From: Thermus arciformis
Lineage (GTDB): Bacteria; Deinococcota; Deinococci; Deinococcales; Thermaceae
Direction: 5' to 3'
DNA: 64,000 bases
NCBI RefSeq assembly: GCF_900102145.1
Contig: NZ_FNBC01000001.1
Coordinates: forward strand, 1 to 64,000
Shown here: piece after piece, positions 1 through 11,176 of the stretch
How the letters are laid out: each line of letters begins with the position of its first letter
How positions within the stretch are numbered: the first letter of the stretch is position 1
The notes under the pieces: generated by a model
Databases searched by the model: none
Told to the model about the DNA's origin: nothing
The model's input: the letters and a program-made list of their open reading frames with translations, nothing else
Program-made: the position numbers and the translations under genes

Positions 1-1
1 G

Positions 2-892
<891 letters not shown>

Positions 893-900
893 GGTGAGGC

Positions 901-1218
901 ATGCCCAAGATCCGCATCAAGCTACGGGGCTTTGACCACAAGACCCTGGACGCCTCGGCCCAAAGGATCGTGGAGGCCGCAAGGCGTTCCGGGGCCCAGG
1001 TGTCAGGGCCCGTGCCCTTGCCTACGCGGGTGCGGCGGTTCACCGTGATCCGGGGGCCTTTTAAGCATAAGGACTCCCGGGAGCACTTTGAGCTCCGCAC
1101 CCACCACCGTCTGGTGGACATCCTCAACCCCAACCGCAAGACCATAGAGAGCCTCATGGCCTTGGACCTGCCCACCGGCGTGGAGATTGAGATCAAGACC
1201 GTGGGAGGTGGCAAGTGA
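901..1218 (+). CDS. rpsJ: 30S ribosomal protein S10
   Basis: S10 is a 105-residue protein of the 30S head and also the NusE partner of NusB in antitermination. The sequence [17 protein letters not shown] and the loop region [17 protein letters not shown] are diagnostic, and the length is normal for the family. The ATG follows a GAGGTGAGGC ribosome-binding site. It is the first gene of the S10 cluster and its TGA overlaps the GTG start of rplC by four bases, indicating translational coupling. Confidence 0.98.
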   Translation: MPKIRIKLRGFDHKTLDASAQRIVEAARRSGAQVSGPVPLPTRVRRFTVIRGPFKHKDSREHFELRTHHRLVDILNPNRKTIESLMALDLPTGVEIEIKTVGGGK

Positions 1219-1835
1219 AGGGCATCCTGGGCGTGAAGGTGGGCATGACCCGGGTCTACAAGGAAGACCGGGCCATCCCCGTGACCGTCATCCTGGCGGG
1301 GCCCTGTCCCGTGGTGCAGCGCCGCACCCCGGAGAAGGACGGCTACCTGGCGGTGCAGCTGGGGTTCCTTCCCCAGAAGCCCAAGCGGGTCAACCGGCCC
1401 ATGAAGGGGCACTTCGCCAAGGCCGGGGTCCAGCCCGTGCGCATCCTCAAGGAGATCCGCGGCTTCAACCCCGAGGCCGACGTGGTGACCGTGGAGATCT
1501 TCCAGCCCGGTGAGAGGGTGGACGTGACCGGCACCTCCAAGGGGCGGGGTACCGCGGGGGTCATGAAGCGCTGGAACTTTGCGGGCGGCCCCGACTCCCA
1601 CGGCGCCCACAAGATTCACCGGCATCCGGGCTCCATCGGCAACCGCAAGACCCCGGGCCGGGTCTACAAGGGCAAGAAGATGGCGGGCCACTACGGGGCC
1701 GAGCGGGTAACGGTGCAGAACCTCGAGGTGGTGGACGTCCTTCCCGAGGAGAACCTCCTCCTGGTGAAAGGCGCCGTTCCCGGGCCCAACGGGGGCCTCT
1801 TGGTGGTGCGGGAGGCCAAGAAGGTGGCCAAGTGA
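1215..1835 (+). CDS. rplC: 50S ribosomal protein L3
   Basis: L3 is an early-assembly 50S protein whose loop reaches the peptidyl-transferase centre. The 206-residue product opens with [15 protein letters not shown] and carries the glycine-rich extension [17 protein letters not shown] around residues 115-130. The GTG start lies inside the rpsJ stop (GTGA overlap). The last four bases overlap a GTG start for rplD. The GTG is preferred because no upstream in-frame ATG exists and the N-terminus matches the family. Confidence 0.98.
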   Translation: MKGILGVKVGMTRVYKEDRAIPVTVILAGPCPVVQRRTPEKDGYLAVQLGFLPQKPKRVNRPMKGHFAKAGVQPVRILKEIRGFNPEADVVTVEIFQPGERVDVTGTSKGRGTAGVMKRWNFAGGPDSHGAHKIHRHPGSIGNRKTPGRVYKGKKMAGHYGAERVTVQNLEVVDVLPEENLLLVKGAVPGPNGGLLVVREAKKVAK

Positions 1836-2467
1836 AGGAGGGTATGGCCGTGTACCAGATTCCTGTGCTTTCCTCTCTCGGCAAGCGGGAGCTTGCCGCC
1901 GACCTACCCCAGGAGGTGAACCCCCACCTCCTCTGGGAGGTGGTGCGCTGGCAGCTGGCCAAGCGCCGCCGGGGCACCGCCAGCACCAAGACCCGGGGCG
2001 AGGTGGCCTACTCCAGCCGCAAGATCTACCCCCAGAAGCACACCGGCCGGGCCCGCCACGGGGACATCGGGGCCCCCATCTTCGTGGGCGGGGGGACTGT
2101 CTTCGGGCCCAAGCCCCGGGACTACAGCTACACCCTGCCCAAGAAGGTGCGGAGGGCGGGCCTGGCCATGGCCGTGGCCGACCGGGCCAAGGAGGGGAAG
2201 CTCCTTCTGGTGGAGGACTTCGCCGGGGTCAACGGCAAGACCAAGGAGTTCCTGGCCTGGGCCAAGGCCGCGGGCCTGGACGGCTCCGAAAGCGTCCTTC
2301 TGGTGGCGGAAAGCGAGCTGGTCCGCCGCGCCGCCCGCAACCTCCCCTGGGTGGTCACCCTGGCCCCCCAAGGGCTCAACGTCTACGACATCCTGCGCAC
2401 CGAGCGCCTGGTGATGGACCTGAAGGCCTGGGAAACGTTCCAGGAGCGCCTGGGAGGTAAGGAATGA
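1832..2467 (+). CDS. rplD: 50S ribosomal protein L4
   Basis: L4 lines the peptide exit tunnel with its extended loop and in some bacteria represses its own operon. The product is 211 residues. The loop [20 protein letters not shown] and following [17 protein letters not shown] are characteristic. The GTG at 1832 overlaps the rplC stop and gives [11 protein letters not shown]; the ATG at 1844 (MAVYQIP) is an alternative. As far as I recall, the T. thermophilus protein also begins MKE, which favours the GTG. The stop overlaps rplW by four bases. Confidence 0.96.
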   Translation: MKEGMAVYQIPVLSSLGKRELAADLPQEVNPHLLWEVVRWQLAKRRRGTASTKTRGEVAYSSRKIYPQKHTGRARHGDIGAPIFVGGGTVFGPKPRDYSYTLPKKVRRAGLAMAVADRAKEGKLLLVEDFAGVNGKTKEFLAWAKAAGLDGSESVLLVAESELVRRAARNLPWVVTLAPQGLNVYDILRTERLVMDLKAWETFQERLGGKE

Positions 2468-2754
2468 AGACCGCCTACGACATCATCCTGGCCCCAGTGC
2501 TTTCCGAGAAGGCCTACGCCGGCTTCGCTCAGGGCAAGTACACCTTCTGGGTGCACCCCAAGGCCACCAAGTCCGAGATCAAGCGGGCGGTGGAGGAGGC
2601 CTTTAAGGTGAAGGTGGTGGGGGTGAACACCCTCCACGTGCGGGGCAAGAAGAAGCGCCTGGGCCGCTACCTGGGCAAGCGCCCCGACCGCAAGAAGGCC
2701 ATCGTGCAGGTGGCCTCCGGGCAGAGGATTGAGGCCTTGGAGGGCCTCATCTAG
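2464..2754 (+). CDS. rplW: 50S ribosomal protein L23
   Basis: L23 lies at the tunnel exit and is the docking site for trigger factor and SRP. The 96-residue protein begins [18 protein letters not shown] and contains the RNA-binding loop [20 protein letters not shown]. Its ATG overlaps the rplD stop (ATGA). A 49-base gap before rplB is the longest so far in the cluster and contains only a GGGAGGAA-type ribosome-binding site near its end. Confidence 0.98.
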   Translation: MKTAYDIILAPVLSEKAYAGFAQGKYTFWVHPKATKSEIKRAVEEAFKVKVVGVNTLHVRGKKKRLGRYLGKRPDRKKAIVQVASGQRIEALEGLI

Positions 2755-2803
2755 ACCCCGCCGGGAAAGGGAGCCCGGCCCTGATCCGGCAAGGGAGGAA
2801 AGA

Positions 2804-3634
2804 ATGGGCATCAAGAAGTTCAAACCCTACACCCCAAGCCGCCGCTTCATGACGGTGGCCGACTTCTCCGAGATCACCAAGACGGAGCCCGAGAAGTCCC
2901 TGGTCGTTCCCCTAAAGAAGACGGGGGGCCGCAACAACCAGGGCCGCATCACCGTGCGCTTCCGCGGGGGCGGCCACAAGCGCTTGTACCGCATCGTTGA
3001 CTTCAAGCGCTGGGACAAGGCGGGCATCCCCGCCAAGGTGGCGGCCATTGAGTACGACCCCAACCGCTCGGCCCGCATCGCCCTCCTGCACTACGTGGAC
3101 GGGGAAAAGCGCTACATCCTCGCCCCGGAGGGCCTGCAGGTGGGGCAGCAGGTGGTGGCGGGGCCGGACGCGCCCATCCAAGTGGGCAACGCCCTCCCCT
3201 TGCGCTTCATCCCCGTGGGTACCGTGGTGCACGCCGTGGAGCTCGTGCCCAAGCAGGGGGCCAAGCTCGCCCGTTCCGCGGGCACCAGCGCCCAGATCCA
3301 GGGCCGCGAGGGGGATTACGTGATCCTGCGCCTGCCCTCGGGGGAGCTTCGCAAAGTGCACGGGGAGTGCTACGCCGCCATCGGCGCCGTGGGCAACGCC
3401 GACCACAAGAACATCGTCCTGGGCAAGGCGGGCCGCACCCGCTGGCTCGGGCGCAAGCCCCACGTGCGCGGCGCCGCCATGAACCCGGTGGACCACCCCC
3501 ACGGCGGTGGCGAGGGGCGGGCGCCCCGGGGACGGCCCCCGGCCTCGCCTTGGGGCTGGCAGACCAAGGGGCTTAAGACCAGGAAGCGGCGCAAGCCCTC
3601 CAGCCGCTTCATCCTCGCCCGGCGGAAGAAGTGA
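2804..3634 (+). CDS. rplB: 50S ribosomal protein L2
   Basis: L2 bridges the subunits and is needed for peptidyl-transferase assembly. Starting at the ATG at 2804 gives 276 residues beginning [17 protein letters not shown], the length expected for the family. The reading frame is open further upstream, to 2729, but that extension overlaps rplW and has no homology. The start chosen has GGGAGGAAAG just upstream. The conserved C-terminal block [20 protein letters not shown], close to the active site, is intact. Confidence 0.97.
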   Translation: MGIKKFKPYTPSRRFMTVADFSEITKTEPEKSLVVPLKKTGGRNNQGRITVRFRGGGHKRLYRIVDFKRWDKAGIPAKVAAIEYDPNRSARIALLHYVDGEKRYILAPEGLQVGQQVVAGPDAPIQVGNALPLRFIPVGTVVHAVELVPKQGAKLARSAGTSAQIQGREGDYVILRLPSGELRKVHGECYAAIGAVGNADHKNIVLGKAGRTRWLGRKPHVRGAAMNPVDHPHGGGEGRAPRGRPPASPWGWQTKGLKTRKRRKPSSRFILARRKK

Positions 3635-3639
3635 GGTGA

Positions 3640-3924
<285 letters not shown>

Positions 3925-3926
3925 CC

Positions 3927-4268
3927 ATGGAAGCGAAAGCCATAGCCCGTTACGTGCGCATCGCCCCCAGAAAGGTCCGGTTGGTGGTGGACCTGATCCG
4001 GGGGAAGAGCCTCGAGGAGGCCCGCGCCATCCTCCGCTACACCAACAAGCGGGGGGCCTACCACGTGGCCAAGGTGCTGGAGTCCGCCGCCGCCAACGCC
4101 GTGAACAACCACGACATGCTGGAGGACCGGCTTTACGTGAAGGCGGCCTACGTGGACGAGGGGCCGGCCCTCAAGCGGGTTCTGCCCAGGGCCCGGGGCC
4201 GGGCGGACATCATGAAGAAGAAGACCAGCCACATCACGGTGATCCTGGGGGAGAAGCATGGGAAATAA
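3927..4268 (+). CDS. rplV: 50S ribosomal protein L22
   Basis: L22 contributes the second long loop of the exit tunnel. The protein has 113 residues. It opens with [20 protein letters not shown] and carries the loop [20 protein letters not shown] near residues 80-100, where macrolide-resistance changes occur in other bacteria. Here the loop looks wild type. It overlaps rpsC by 11 bases, so the two are probably translationally coupled. Confidence 0.98.
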   Translation: MEAKAIARYVRIAPRKVRLVVDLIRGKSLEEARAILRYTNKRGAYHVAKVLESAAANAVNNHDMLEDRLYVKAAYVDEGPALKRVLPRARGRADIMKKKTSHITVILGEKHGK

Positions 4269-4977
4269 AATCCACCCCATCGGGTTCCGGCTCGGCATCA
4301 CCCGGGACTGGGAGTCCCGCTGGTACGCCGGCAAGAAGCAGTACCGCCACCTCCTTTGGGAGGACCAGGAGATTCGCAACTACCTCACCAAGGAGCTTTA
4401 CCCTGCGGGCCTGGCCCGCGTGGACATTGAGCGGGCGGCGGACAACGTGGCCGTGACCGTCCACGTGGCCAAGCCCGGGGTGGTGATCGGCCGGGGCGGG
4501 GAGAAGATCAAGGTCCTGCGGGACGCCCTCGCCAAGATGACCGGCAAGAACGTGGCCTTAAACGTCCAGGAGATCCAAAACCCCAACCTCTCCGCCCCCC
4601 TCGTGGCCCAGCGGGTGGCGGAGCAGATTGAGCGCCGCTTCGCCGTGCGCCGGGCCATCAAGCAGGCGGTGCAGCGGGTGATGGAGGCGGGGGCCAAGGG
4701 GGCCAAGGTCATCGTCTCCGGCCGCATCGGCGGAGCGGAGCAGGCCCGCACGGAGTGGGCCGCGGAGGGCCGGGTGCCCCTCCAGACCCTGCGTGCTAAC
4801 ATAGATTATGGCTTCGCTTTGGCCCGCACCACCTACGGGGTGCTGGGGGTCAAGGCGTACGTCTTCCTGGGGGAGGTGATCGGCGGCCAGAAGGCCAAGG
4901 CCCGCCTCGAGGGGCCCAAGGCCGAGGAGAGGCCCCGCCGCCGCCGCCCCGCCGTGCGGGTAAAGAAGGAGGAGTAG
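4258..4977 (+). CDS. rpsC: 30S ribosomal protein S3
   Basis: S3 is part of the mRNA-entry helicase of the 30S subunit. The 239-residue protein begins [20 protein letters not shown]. It has a KH domain with the GXXG loop in [17 protein letters not shown] and the C-terminal domain [14 protein letters not shown] basic, alanine-rich tail ([17 protein letters not shown]) ends the protein. The ATG lies inside rplV. Confidence 0.98.
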   Translation: MGNKIHPIGFRLGITRDWESRWYAGKKQYRHLLWEDQEIRNYLTKELYPAGLARVDIERAADNVAVTVHVAKPGVVIGRGGEKIKVLRDALAKMTGKNVALNVQEIQNPNLSAPLVAQRVAEQIERRFAVRRAIKQAVQRVMEAGAKGAKVIVSGRIGGAEQARTEWAAEGRVPLQTLRANIDYGFALARTTYGVLGVKAYVFLGEVIGGQKAKARLEGPKAEERPRRRRPAVRVKKEE

Positions 4978-4980
4978 GCC

Positions 4981-5406
4981 ATGCTGATGCCCAGGCGCAT
5001 GAAGTACCGTAAGCAGCACCGGGGCCGGATGAAGGGGGCCACCAAGGGTGGGGATTACGTGGCCTTCGGGGACTATGGCCTCGTGGCCCTGGAGCCTGCC
5101 TGGATCACCGCCCAGCAGATTGAGGCCGCCCGTGTGGCCATGGTGCGCCACTTCCGCCGCGGGGGGAAGATCTTCATCCGCATCTTCCCCGACAAGCCCT
5201 ACACCAAGAAGCCCCTGGAGGTGCGGATGGGTAAGGGCAAGGGCAACGTGGAGGGGTACGTGGCCGTGGTGAAGCCGGGCCGGGTGATGTTTGAGGTGGC
5301 CGGGGTCACGGAGGAGCAGGCCCTCGAGGCCCTGCGCATCGCGGGGCACAAGCTCCCCATCCAGACCAAGATCGTGAGGAGGGACGCCTACGATGAAGCT
5401 CAGTGA
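4981..5406 (+). CDS. rplP: 50S ribosomal protein L16
   Basis: L16 helps position the A-site tRNA. The product is 141 residues, starting [19 protein letters not shown] and including the conserved [20 protein letters not shown] segment. The stop lies 14 bases inside rpmC. The ATG at 4981 is three bases after the rpsC stop, with GAAGGAGGAG supplying the ribosome-binding site within rpsC. Confidence 0.97.
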   Translation: MLMPRRMKYRKQHRGRMKGATKGGDYVAFGDYGLVALEPAWITAQQIEAARVAMVRHFRRGGKIFIRIFPDKPYTKKPLEVRMGKGKGNVEGYVAVVKPGRVMFEVAGVTEEQALEALRIAGHKLPIQTKIVRRDAYDEAQ

Positions 5407-5611
5407 GGCGAGGAAGCAGCTGGAGGAGGCCCGGAAGCTCTCCCCGGTGGAGCTGGAGAAGCTCGTGCGGGCGAAGAAGCGGGAGCTCATGGAGCTCCGC
5501 TTCCAGGCCTCCATCGGCCAGCTTTCCCAGAACCACAAGATCCAGGACCTCAAGCGCCAGATCGCCAGGCTCCTTACGGTCTTGAACGAGAAGAGGAGGC
5601 AGAATGCCTAA
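5393..5611 (+). CDS. rpmC: 50S ribosomal protein L29
   Basis: L29 is a two-helix protein at the tunnel exit. The product has 72 residues ([20 protein letters not shown]), slightly longer than the usual 60-66 but normal for Thermus. The signature [20 protein letters not shown] is followed by [15 protein letters not shown]. It overlaps rplP at its start by 14 bases and rpsQ at its end by 8 bases. Confidence 0.96.
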   Translation: MKLSEARKQLEEARKLSPVELEKLVRAKKRELMELRFQASIGQLSQNHKIQDLKRQIARLLTVLNEKRRQNA

Positions 5612-5921
5612 GAAGGTCCTGACCGGGGTGGTGGTGAGCGACAAGATGCAGAAGACCGTCACGGTCCTGGTGGAGCGCCAGTTCCCCCACCCCCTCTACG
5701 GCAAGGTGATCAAGCGCTCCAAGAAGTACCTGGCCCACGACCCCGAGGAGCGCTACAAGGTTGGGGACGTGGTGGAGATCGTGGAGTCCCGCCCCGTCTC
5801 CAAGCGCAAGCGCTTCCGGGTGCTCCGCCTGGTGGAGGGGGGGCGCATGGACCTGGTGGAGAAGTACCTGGTGCGCCGCCAGAACTACGGGAGCCTTTCC
5901 AAGCGGGGAGGTAAGGCATGA
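5604..5921 (+). CDS. rpsQ: 30S ribosomal protein S17
   Basis: S17 is an OB-fold primary-binding protein of the 30S body. The 105-residue form has the family core [20 protein letters not shown] and a C-terminal extension ([20 protein letters not shown]) absent from E. coli S17 but typical of Thermus. The GGAGG in its last codons (AAGCGGGGAGGTAAGGC) is the ribosome-binding site for rplN, whose ATG overlaps the TGA. Confidence 0.97.
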
Positions 5922-6286
5922 TCCAGCCGCAGACCTACCTGGAGGTGGCCGACAACACCGGGGCCCGCAAGATCATGTGCATCCGCGTCCTCAAGGGCTC
6001 CAACGCCAAGTACGCCACCGTGGGGGACGTGATCGTGGCCAGCGTCAAGGAGGCCATCCCCCGGGGGGCGGTGAAGGAAGGGGACGTGGTCAAGGCGGTG
6101 GTGGTGCGCACCAAGAAGGAGGTGAAGCGCCCCGACGGCTCGGCCATCCGCTTTGACGACAACGCCGCGGTGATCATCAACAACCAGCTGGAGCCTCGAG
6201 GCACCCGGGTCTTCGGCCCGGTGGCCCGGGAGCTTCGCGAGAAGGGCTTCATGAAGATCGTCTCCCTGGCGCCGGAGGTGCTCTGA
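5918..6286 (+). CDS. rplN: 50S ribosomal protein L14
   Basis: L14 forms inter-subunit bridges and is the first gene of the classical spc operon. The 122-residue product has the standard length and motifs ([40 protein letters not shown]). No separate spc promoter is visible in the four-base overlap with rpsQ, so S10 and spc genes appear fused into one transcription unit here. The TGA overlaps rplX by one base. Confidence 0.98.
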
Positions 6287-6618
6287 TGCGGGCCAAGGTG
6301 CACGTGAAGAAGGGGGACACCGTGCTGGTGGCCTCCGGGAAGTACAAGGGCCGGGTGGGCAAGGTGAAGCAGGTCCTACCCAGGCGGCAGGCCGTCATCG
6401 TGGAGGGGGTCAACCTCGTCAAGAAGGCGGTCCGGGTGAGCCCCCAGCACCCCCAGGGCGGCTTCATTGAGAAGGAAGCCCCCTTGCACGTCTCCAAGGT
6501 CCGCCCCATCTGCCCCGCCTGCGGCAAGCCCACCCGGGTGCGGAAGAAGCTTTTGGAGGACGGCAAGAAGATCCGGGTCTGCGCCAAGTGCGGCGGTTCC
6601 CTGGACGTGGAGGAATGA
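6286..6618 (+). CDS. rplX: 50S ribosomal protein L24 with zinc-ribbon-like tail
   Basis: L24 initiates 50S assembly. The 110-residue product has the KOW motif ([20 protein letters not shown]). It also has four cysteines arranged as two CXXC pairs at residues 76/79 and 99/102 (ICPACG and VCAKCG). Many bacterial L24 proteins lack one or both pairs. The spacing suggests bound zinc, which I infer from sequence only. The ATG follows directly on rplN. Confidence 0.97.
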   Translation: MRAKVHVKKGDTVLVASGKYKGRVGKVKQVLPRRQAVIVEGVNLVKKAVRVSPQHPQGGFIEKEAPLHVSKVRPICPACGKPTRVRKKLLEDGKKIRVCAKCGGSLDVEE

Positions 6619-6619
6619 G

Positions 6620-7168
6620 ATGCCCCTGGACGTTGCCCTGAAGAGGAAGTACTACGAGGAGGTCCGCCCCGAGCTCATCCGCCGCTTCGGGTACCAGAAC
6701 ATCTGGGAGGTGCCGAGGCTAGAGAAGGTGGTGGTCAACCAGGGCTTGGGCGAGGCCAAGGAGGACGCCCGCATCCTGGAGAAGGCGGCCCGGGAGCTCG
6801 CCCTCATCACCGGGCAGAAGCCCGCCATCACCCGGGCCAAGAAGTCCATCTCCAACTTCAAGCTCCGCAAGGGCATGCCCATCGGTCTTCGGGTCACCCT
6901 GCGCGGGGACCGCATGTGGATCTTCTTGGAAAAGCTCCTCAACGTGGCCCTTCCCCGCATCCGCGACTTCCGCGGGGTGAGCCCCACGAGCTTTGACGGC
7001 CGGGGCAACTACAACCTGGGCCTGAAGGAGCAGCTCATCTTCCCAGAGATCACCTACGACATGGTGGACGCCCTCCGGGGGATGGACATCGCGGTGGTCA
7101 CCACCGCCAAGACCGACGAGGAGGCCAAGGCCCTTCTGGAGCTTCTGGGCTTCCCCTTCCGCAAGTGA
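6620..7168 (+). CDS. rplE: 50S ribosomal protein L5
   Basis: L5 binds 5S rRNA and contacts the P-site tRNA. The ATG at 6620 gives 182 residues beginning [20 protein letters not shown]. The frame is open back to 6467, but that extension lies wholly inside rplX and is rejected. Family motifs include [11 protein letters not shown] and [15 protein letters not shown]. The initiation codon is one base after the rplX stop, with GGAGGAAT as the ribosome-binding site. Confidence 0.97.
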   Translation: MPLDVALKRKYYEEVRPELIRRFGYQNIWEVPRLEKVVVNQGLGEAKEDARILEKAARELALITGQKPAITRAKKSISNFKLRKGMPIGLRVTLRGDRMWIFLEKLLNVALPRIRDFRGVSPTSFDGRGNYNLGLKEQLIFPEITYDMVDALRGMDIAVVTTAKTDEEAKALLELLGFPFRK

Positions 7169-7175
7169 GGCGAGC

Positions 7176-7361
7176 ATGGCGAGGAAAGCGCTGATCGAGA
7201 AGGCCAAGCGGACCCCGAAGTTCAAGGTGCGGGCCTACACCCGTTGTGTGCGGTGCGGGAGGGCCAGGAGCGTCTACCGCTACTTCGGGCTATGCCGGCT
7301 CTGCCTGCGGGAGCTCGCCCACAAGGGGCAGCTTCCCGGGGTGAAGAAGGCCAGCTGGTAG
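7176..7361 (+). CDS. rpsN: 30S ribosomal protein S14, zinc-binding type
   Basis: The 61-residue short form of S14 carries CXXC pairs at residues 24/27 (CVRC) and 40/43 (CRLC), so it is the zinc-binding C+ type. Only this copy is visible in the window. It begins [20 protein letters not shown]. The 68-base gap after it contains the small inverted repeat GACCGCATGGTC and a GGAGAGAGGAA ribosome-binding site for rpsH, and nothing else recognisable. Confidence 0.98.
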   Translation: MARKALIEKAKRTPKFKVRAYTRCVRCGRARSVYRYFGLCRLCLRELAHKGQLPGVKKASW

Positions 7362-7429
7362 GCCGTGGCCGGTCGGGGGGGTTCCCTCGAGACCGCATGG
7401 TCCAGGAGTGAGGTAAAAGGAGAGAGGAA

Positions 7430-7846
7430 ATGCTTACGGACCCCATCGCCGACATGCTGACCCGGATCCGCAACGCCACCCGGGTCTACAAGGAGAGCAC
7501 CGAGGTGCCCGCCTCGCGCTTCAAGGAGGAGATCCTGAAAATCCTGGCGCGGGAAGGGTTCATCAAGGGCTACGAGCGGGTGGAGGTGGACGGCAAGCCC
7601 GTGCTTCGCATCCACCTGAAGTACGGTCCCCGTCGCCAGGGGCCTGACCCCAGGCCCGAGCAGGTCATCAAGCACATCCGCCGCATCAGCCGGCCTGGCC
7701 GCCGGGTGTACGTAGGGGTTAAGGAGATCCCCCGCGTGCGCCGGGGCCTGGGCATCGCGATCCTCTCCACGCCCAAGGGCGTGCTCACGGACCGTGAGGC
7801 GAGGAAGCTCGGCGTGGGCGGCGAGCTCATCTGCGAGGTGTGGTGA
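7430..7846 (+). CDS. rpsH: 30S ribosomal protein S8
   Basis: S8 is a primary 16S-binding protein and, in E. coli, the translational repressor of the spc operon. The 138-residue product begins [20 protein letters not shown] and keeps the C-terminal RNA-binding motif [20 protein letters not shown] Thermus-type insert ([13 protein letters not shown]) is present in the middle. The stop overlaps the rplF ATG by one base. Confidence 0.98.
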   Translation: MLTDPIADMLTRIRNATRVYKESTEVPASRFKEEILKILAREGFIKGYERVEVDGKPVLRIHLKYGPRRQGPDPRPEQVIKHIRRISRPGRRVYVGVKEIPRVRRGLGIAILSTPKGVLTDREARKLGVGGELICEVW

Positions 7847-8388
7847 TGTCTAGGATCGGCAGGCTTCCCATTCCCCTTCCCAAAGGGGTACAGGTGGAGG
7901 TGGCCCCGGGGCTTGTGAAGGTGAAAGGCCCCAAGGGCGAGCTCCAGGTCCCCGTTTCCCCGGAGATGCGGGTGGTGGTGGAGGAGGGCCTGGTCCGGGT
8001 GGAGCGCCCCTCGGACGAGCGCCGCCACAAGAGCCTCCACGGCCTGACCCGCACCCTGATCGCCAACGCCGTCAAGGGGGTCTCCGAGGGGTACAGCAAG
8101 GAGCTCCTCATCAAGGGCATCGGCTACCGCGCCCGGCTCGTGGGGCGGGCGGTGGAGCTCACCGTGGGCTTCAGCCACCCCGTGGTGGTGGAGCCCCCGG
8201 AGGGCATCACCTTTGAGGTGCCCGAGCCCACCCGCATCCGGGTTTTGGGCATTGACAAGCAGAAGGTGGGCCAGGTGGCCGCGAACATCCGCGCGGTGAA
8301 GAAGCCCAGCGCTTACCACGAGAAGGGCATCTACTACGCGGGCGAGCCCGTCCGCCTCAAGCCCGGCAAGGCCGGGGCCAAGAAGTAG
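7846..8388 (+). CDS. rplF: 50S ribosomal protein L6
   Basis: L6 lies near the sarcin-ricin loop where elongation factors bind. Starting at the ATG at 7846 gives 180 residues ([20 protein letters not shown]). Two in-frame GTG codons immediately upstream (7840, 7843) are possible but extend past the family N-terminus. The C-terminal signature INKQ-like segment is [15 protein letters not shown] and the protein ends in the usual KPGKAGAKK. Confidence 0.96.
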   Translation: MSRIGRLPIPLPKGVQVEVAPGLVKVKGPKGELQVPVSPEMRVVVEEGLVRVERPSDERRHKSLHGLTRTLIANAVKGVSEGYSKELLIKGIGYRARLVGRAVELTVGFSHPVVVEPPEGITFEVPEPTRIRVLGIDKQKVGQVAANIRAVKKPSAYHEKGIYYAGEPVRLKPGKAGAKK

Positions 8389-8396
8389 GGGGAAGC

Positions 8397-8735
<339 letters not shown>

Positions 8736-8744
8736 GGAGGGACC

Positions 8745-9218
8745 ATGCCCGAGACCGACTTTGAGGAGAAAATGATCCTGGTGCGGCGCACCGCCAAGAC
8801 CTACCAGGGCGGACGCCGCTTCCGCTTCGGCGCCTTGGTGGTGGTGGGGGACCGGCAGGGCCGGGTGGGCCTGGGCCTGGGCAAGGCCAAGGAGGTCCCC
8901 CTGGCGGTGCAGAAGGCGGGCTACTACGCCCGGCGCAACCTGGTGGAGGTGCCCTTGCAAAACGGCACCATTCCCCACGAGATTGAGGTGGAGTACGGGG
9001 CCTCCAAGATCCTCCTGAAGCCCGCGGCCCCCGGCACCGGGGTCATCGCGGGGGCGGTGCCCCGGGCCATCCTGGAGCTTGCCGGGGTCACCGACATCCT
9101 CACCAAGGAGCTGGGGAGCCGCAACCCCATCAACATCGCCTACGCCACCATGGAGGCCCTGAGGCAGCTCCAGACCAAGGAGGACGTCCGGCGCCTCAGG
9201 AAGGGCGGGGAGGAGTGA
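8745..9218 (+). CDS. rpsE: 30S ribosomal protein S5
   Basis: S5 takes part in translational fidelity and mRNA entry. The 157-residue product has the N-terminal double-stranded RNA-binding domain ([20 protein letters not shown]) and the second domain ([20 protein letters not shown]). Residues at which spectinomycin resistance changes occur in other species lie in the first loop; no obvious change is seen. The TGA overlaps the rpmD start by one base. Confidence 0.98.
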   Translation: MPETDFEEKMILVRRTAKTYQGGRRFRFGALVVVGDRQGRVGLGLGKAKEVPLAVQKAGYYARRNLVEVPLQNGTIPHEIEVEYGASKILLKPAAPGTGVIAGAVPRAILELAGVTDILTKELGSRNPINIAYATMEALRQLQTKEDVRRLRKGGEE

Positions 9219-9400
9219 TGGCCAGGCTCAAGGTGAAGCTGGTGAAAAGCCCCATCGGCTACCCCAAGGACCAGAAGGCGGCCCTCAAGGCCTTGGGGCT
9301 GACCAAGCTGCAGAGGGAAAGGATTCTGGAGGACACCCCGGCCATCCGCGGCAACGTCCGCAAGGTGGCCCATCTCCTCCAGGTGGAGGTGCTGGAATGA
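9218..9400 (+). CDS. rpmD: 50S ribosomal protein L30
   Basis: L30 is a 60-residue peripheral 50S protein beginning [20 protein letters not shown]. The ATG at 9218 is chosen over the in-frame GTG at 9215, because it matches the family N-terminus. GGGGAGGAG lies a few bases upstream within rpsE. The stop overlaps rplO by four bases (ATGA). Confidence 0.96.
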   Translation: MARLKVKLVKSPIGYPKDQKAALKALGLTKLQRERILEDTPAIRGNVRKVAHLLQVEVLE

Positions 9401-9849
9401 AGCTTACGGACCTCAAGCCCAACCCCGGGGCCAACAAGCGGCGCAAGCGGGTGGGCCGGGGCCCCGGCTCCGGCCACGGCAAGACGGCCACCCGCGGCCA
9501 CAAGGGCCAGAAGTCCCGCTCCGGCGGCCTCAAGGACCCCCGCCGCTTTGAGGGCGGGCGCTCTACCACCCTCATGCGCCTGCCCAAGCGGGGCATGCAG
9601 GGCCAGGTGCCCGGGGAGATCAAGCGCCCCAAGTACCAGGGGGTGAACCTGAAGGACCTTGCCCGCTTTGAGGGCGAGGTGACCCCGGAGCTTCTGGTGC
9701 GGGCGGGCATCCTGAAGAAGGGGCACCGCCTCAAGATCCTGGGCGAGGGGGAGGCCAAGGCCCTCAAGGTGGTGGCCCACGCCTTCTCCAAGAGCGCCCT
9801 GGAGAAGCTGAAGGCCGCGGGCGGCGAGGCCGTTCTCCTGGAGGCTTAG
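9397..9849 (+). CDS. rplO: 50S ribosomal protein L15
   Basis: L15 is a late-assembly 50S protein with a long flexible N-terminal arm. The 150-residue product has the signature [20 protein letters not shown] in the arm and the C-terminal domain [20 protein letters not shown]. secY begins one base after the TAG, the usual spc order. Confidence 0.98.
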   Translation: MKLTDLKPNPGANKRRKRVGRGPGSGHGKTATRGHKGQKSRSGGLKDPRRFEGGRSTTLMRLPKRGMQGQVPGEIKRPKYQGVNLKDLARFEGEVTPELLVRAGILKKGHRLKILGEGEAKALKVVAHAFSKSALEKLKAAGGEAVLLEA

Positions 9850-9850
9850 C

Positions 9851-11167
9851 ATGCTCAAGGCCTTCCGGAGCGCCCTCCAGATCCCCGAGCTTCGCCAGCG
9901 CGTCCTCTTCACCCTCTTGGTGCTCGCGGCCTACCGCCTCGGGGCCTTTATCCCCACCCCGGGGGTGGACCTGGACAAGATCCAGGAGTTTCTGCGCACC
10001 ACCCAGGGAGGGGTGTTCGGCATCATCAACCTCTTCTCCGGGGGGAACTTTGAGCGCTTTTCCATCTTCGCCCTGGGGATCATGCCTTACATCACCGCGG
10101 CCATCATCATGCAGCTTCTGATCACGGTGGTGCCCGCGCTGGAGAAGCTCTCCAAGGAGGGGGAGGAGGGCCGCCGCATCATCAACCAGTACACCCGCAT
10201 CGGCGGCATCGCTCTGGGGGCCTTCCAGGGCTTCTTCCTGGCCACGGCTTTTCTGGGGGCTGAAGGGGGGCGTTTCCTCCTTCCCGGCTGGTCCCCGGGG
10301 CCCTTCTTCTGGCTGGTGGTGGTGGTCACCCAGGTGGCGGGCATCGCCCTCCTCCTCTGGATGGCGGAGCGCATCACCGAGTACGGGATCGGCAACGGCA
10401 CCAGCATGATCATCTTCGCGGGGATCGTGGTGGACTGGCTCCCCCAGCTCCTGCGCACCATCGGCCTCATCCGCACCGGGGAGGTCAACCTGGTGGCCTT
10501 CCTCTTCTTCCTGGCCTTCATCGTCCTGGCCTTCGCGGGCATGGCCGCGGTACAGCAGGCGGAGCGCCGCATCCCCGTGCAGTACGCCCGCAAGGTGGTG
10601 GGGCGCAGGGTCTACGGGGGGCAGGCCACCTACATCCCCATCAAGCTGAACGCCGCCGGGGTGATCCCCATCGTCTTCGCCGCCGCCATCCTGCAGATCC
10701 CCATCTTCCTCACGGCCCCCTTCCAGGACAACCCCGTGCTCCAGGCCATCGCCAACTTCTTCAACCCCACCCACCTTTCCGGCCTCCTCATAGAGGTGGT
10801 CCTCATCGTCCTCTTCACCTACGTCTACACCGCGGTGCAGTTTGACCCCAAGCGCATCGCCGAGTCCTTGCGGGAGTACGGGGGCTTTATCCCGGGGATC
10901 CGCCCGGGGGAGCCCACGGTGAAGTTCCTGGAGCACATCGTCTCCCGCCTCACCCTCTGGGGGGCCCTCTTCCTGGGCCTGGTGGCGGCCCTTCCCCAGA
11001 TCATCCAGAACCTCACCGGGGTGAAGAGCATCGCCTTCTCGGGGATCGGCCTCCTCATCGTGGTGGGGGTGGCCCTGGACACCCTAAGGCAGGTGGAGAG
11101 CCAGCTCATGCTGAGGAACTACGAAGGGTTCCTCTCCAAGGGCCGCATCCGCGGCCGCACGCGCTAA
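9851..11167 (+). CDS. secY: Protein translocase subunit SecY
   Basis: SecY is the channel of the SecYEG translocon in the cytoplasmic membrane. The 438-residue protein shows ten hydrophobic segments. Family motifs include VLAAYRLGAFIPTPGVD after TM1, GIMPYITAAIIMQLL (TM2 plug region) and AERRIPVQYARKVVGRRVYG in the cytosolic C4 loop that binds SecA and the ribosome. It is embedded in the spc operon between rplO and adk. The TAA is followed by AAGGAGGCGGG, the ribosome-binding site of adk. Confidence 0.98.
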   Translation: MLKAFRSALQIPELRQRVLFTLLVLAAYRLGAFIPTPGVDLDKIQEFLRTTQGGVFGIINLFSGGNFERFSIFALGIMPYITAAIIMQLLITVVPALEKLSKEGEEGRRIINQYTRIGGIALGAFQGFFLATAFLGAEGGRFLLPGWSPGPFFWLVVVVTQVAGIALLLWMAERITEYGIGNGTSMIIFAGIVVDWLPQLLRTIGLIRTGEVNLVAFLFFLAFIVLAFAGMAAVQQAERRIPVQYARKVVGRRVYGGQATYIPIKLNAAGVIPIVFAAAILQIPIFLTAPFQDNPVLQAIANFFNPTHLSGLLIEVVLIVLFTYVYTAVQFDPKRIAESLREYGGFIPGIRPGEPTVKFLEHIVSRLTLWGALFLGLVAALPQIIQNLTGVKSIAFSGIGLLIVVGVALDTLRQVESQLMLRNYEGFLSKGRIRGRTR

Positions 11168-11176
11168 GGAGGCGGG

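Noticed and set aside
5611-5613. Possible separate promoter between S10 and spc genes
   Set aside because: All genes from rpsJ to rplO overlap or are a few bases apart, with no TATAAT-like box in the short gaps, so one transcription unit is more likely.
6467-6619. Longer N-terminus for L5 (rplE)
   Set aside because: The extension lies entirely in rplX in another frame and shows no family similarity.
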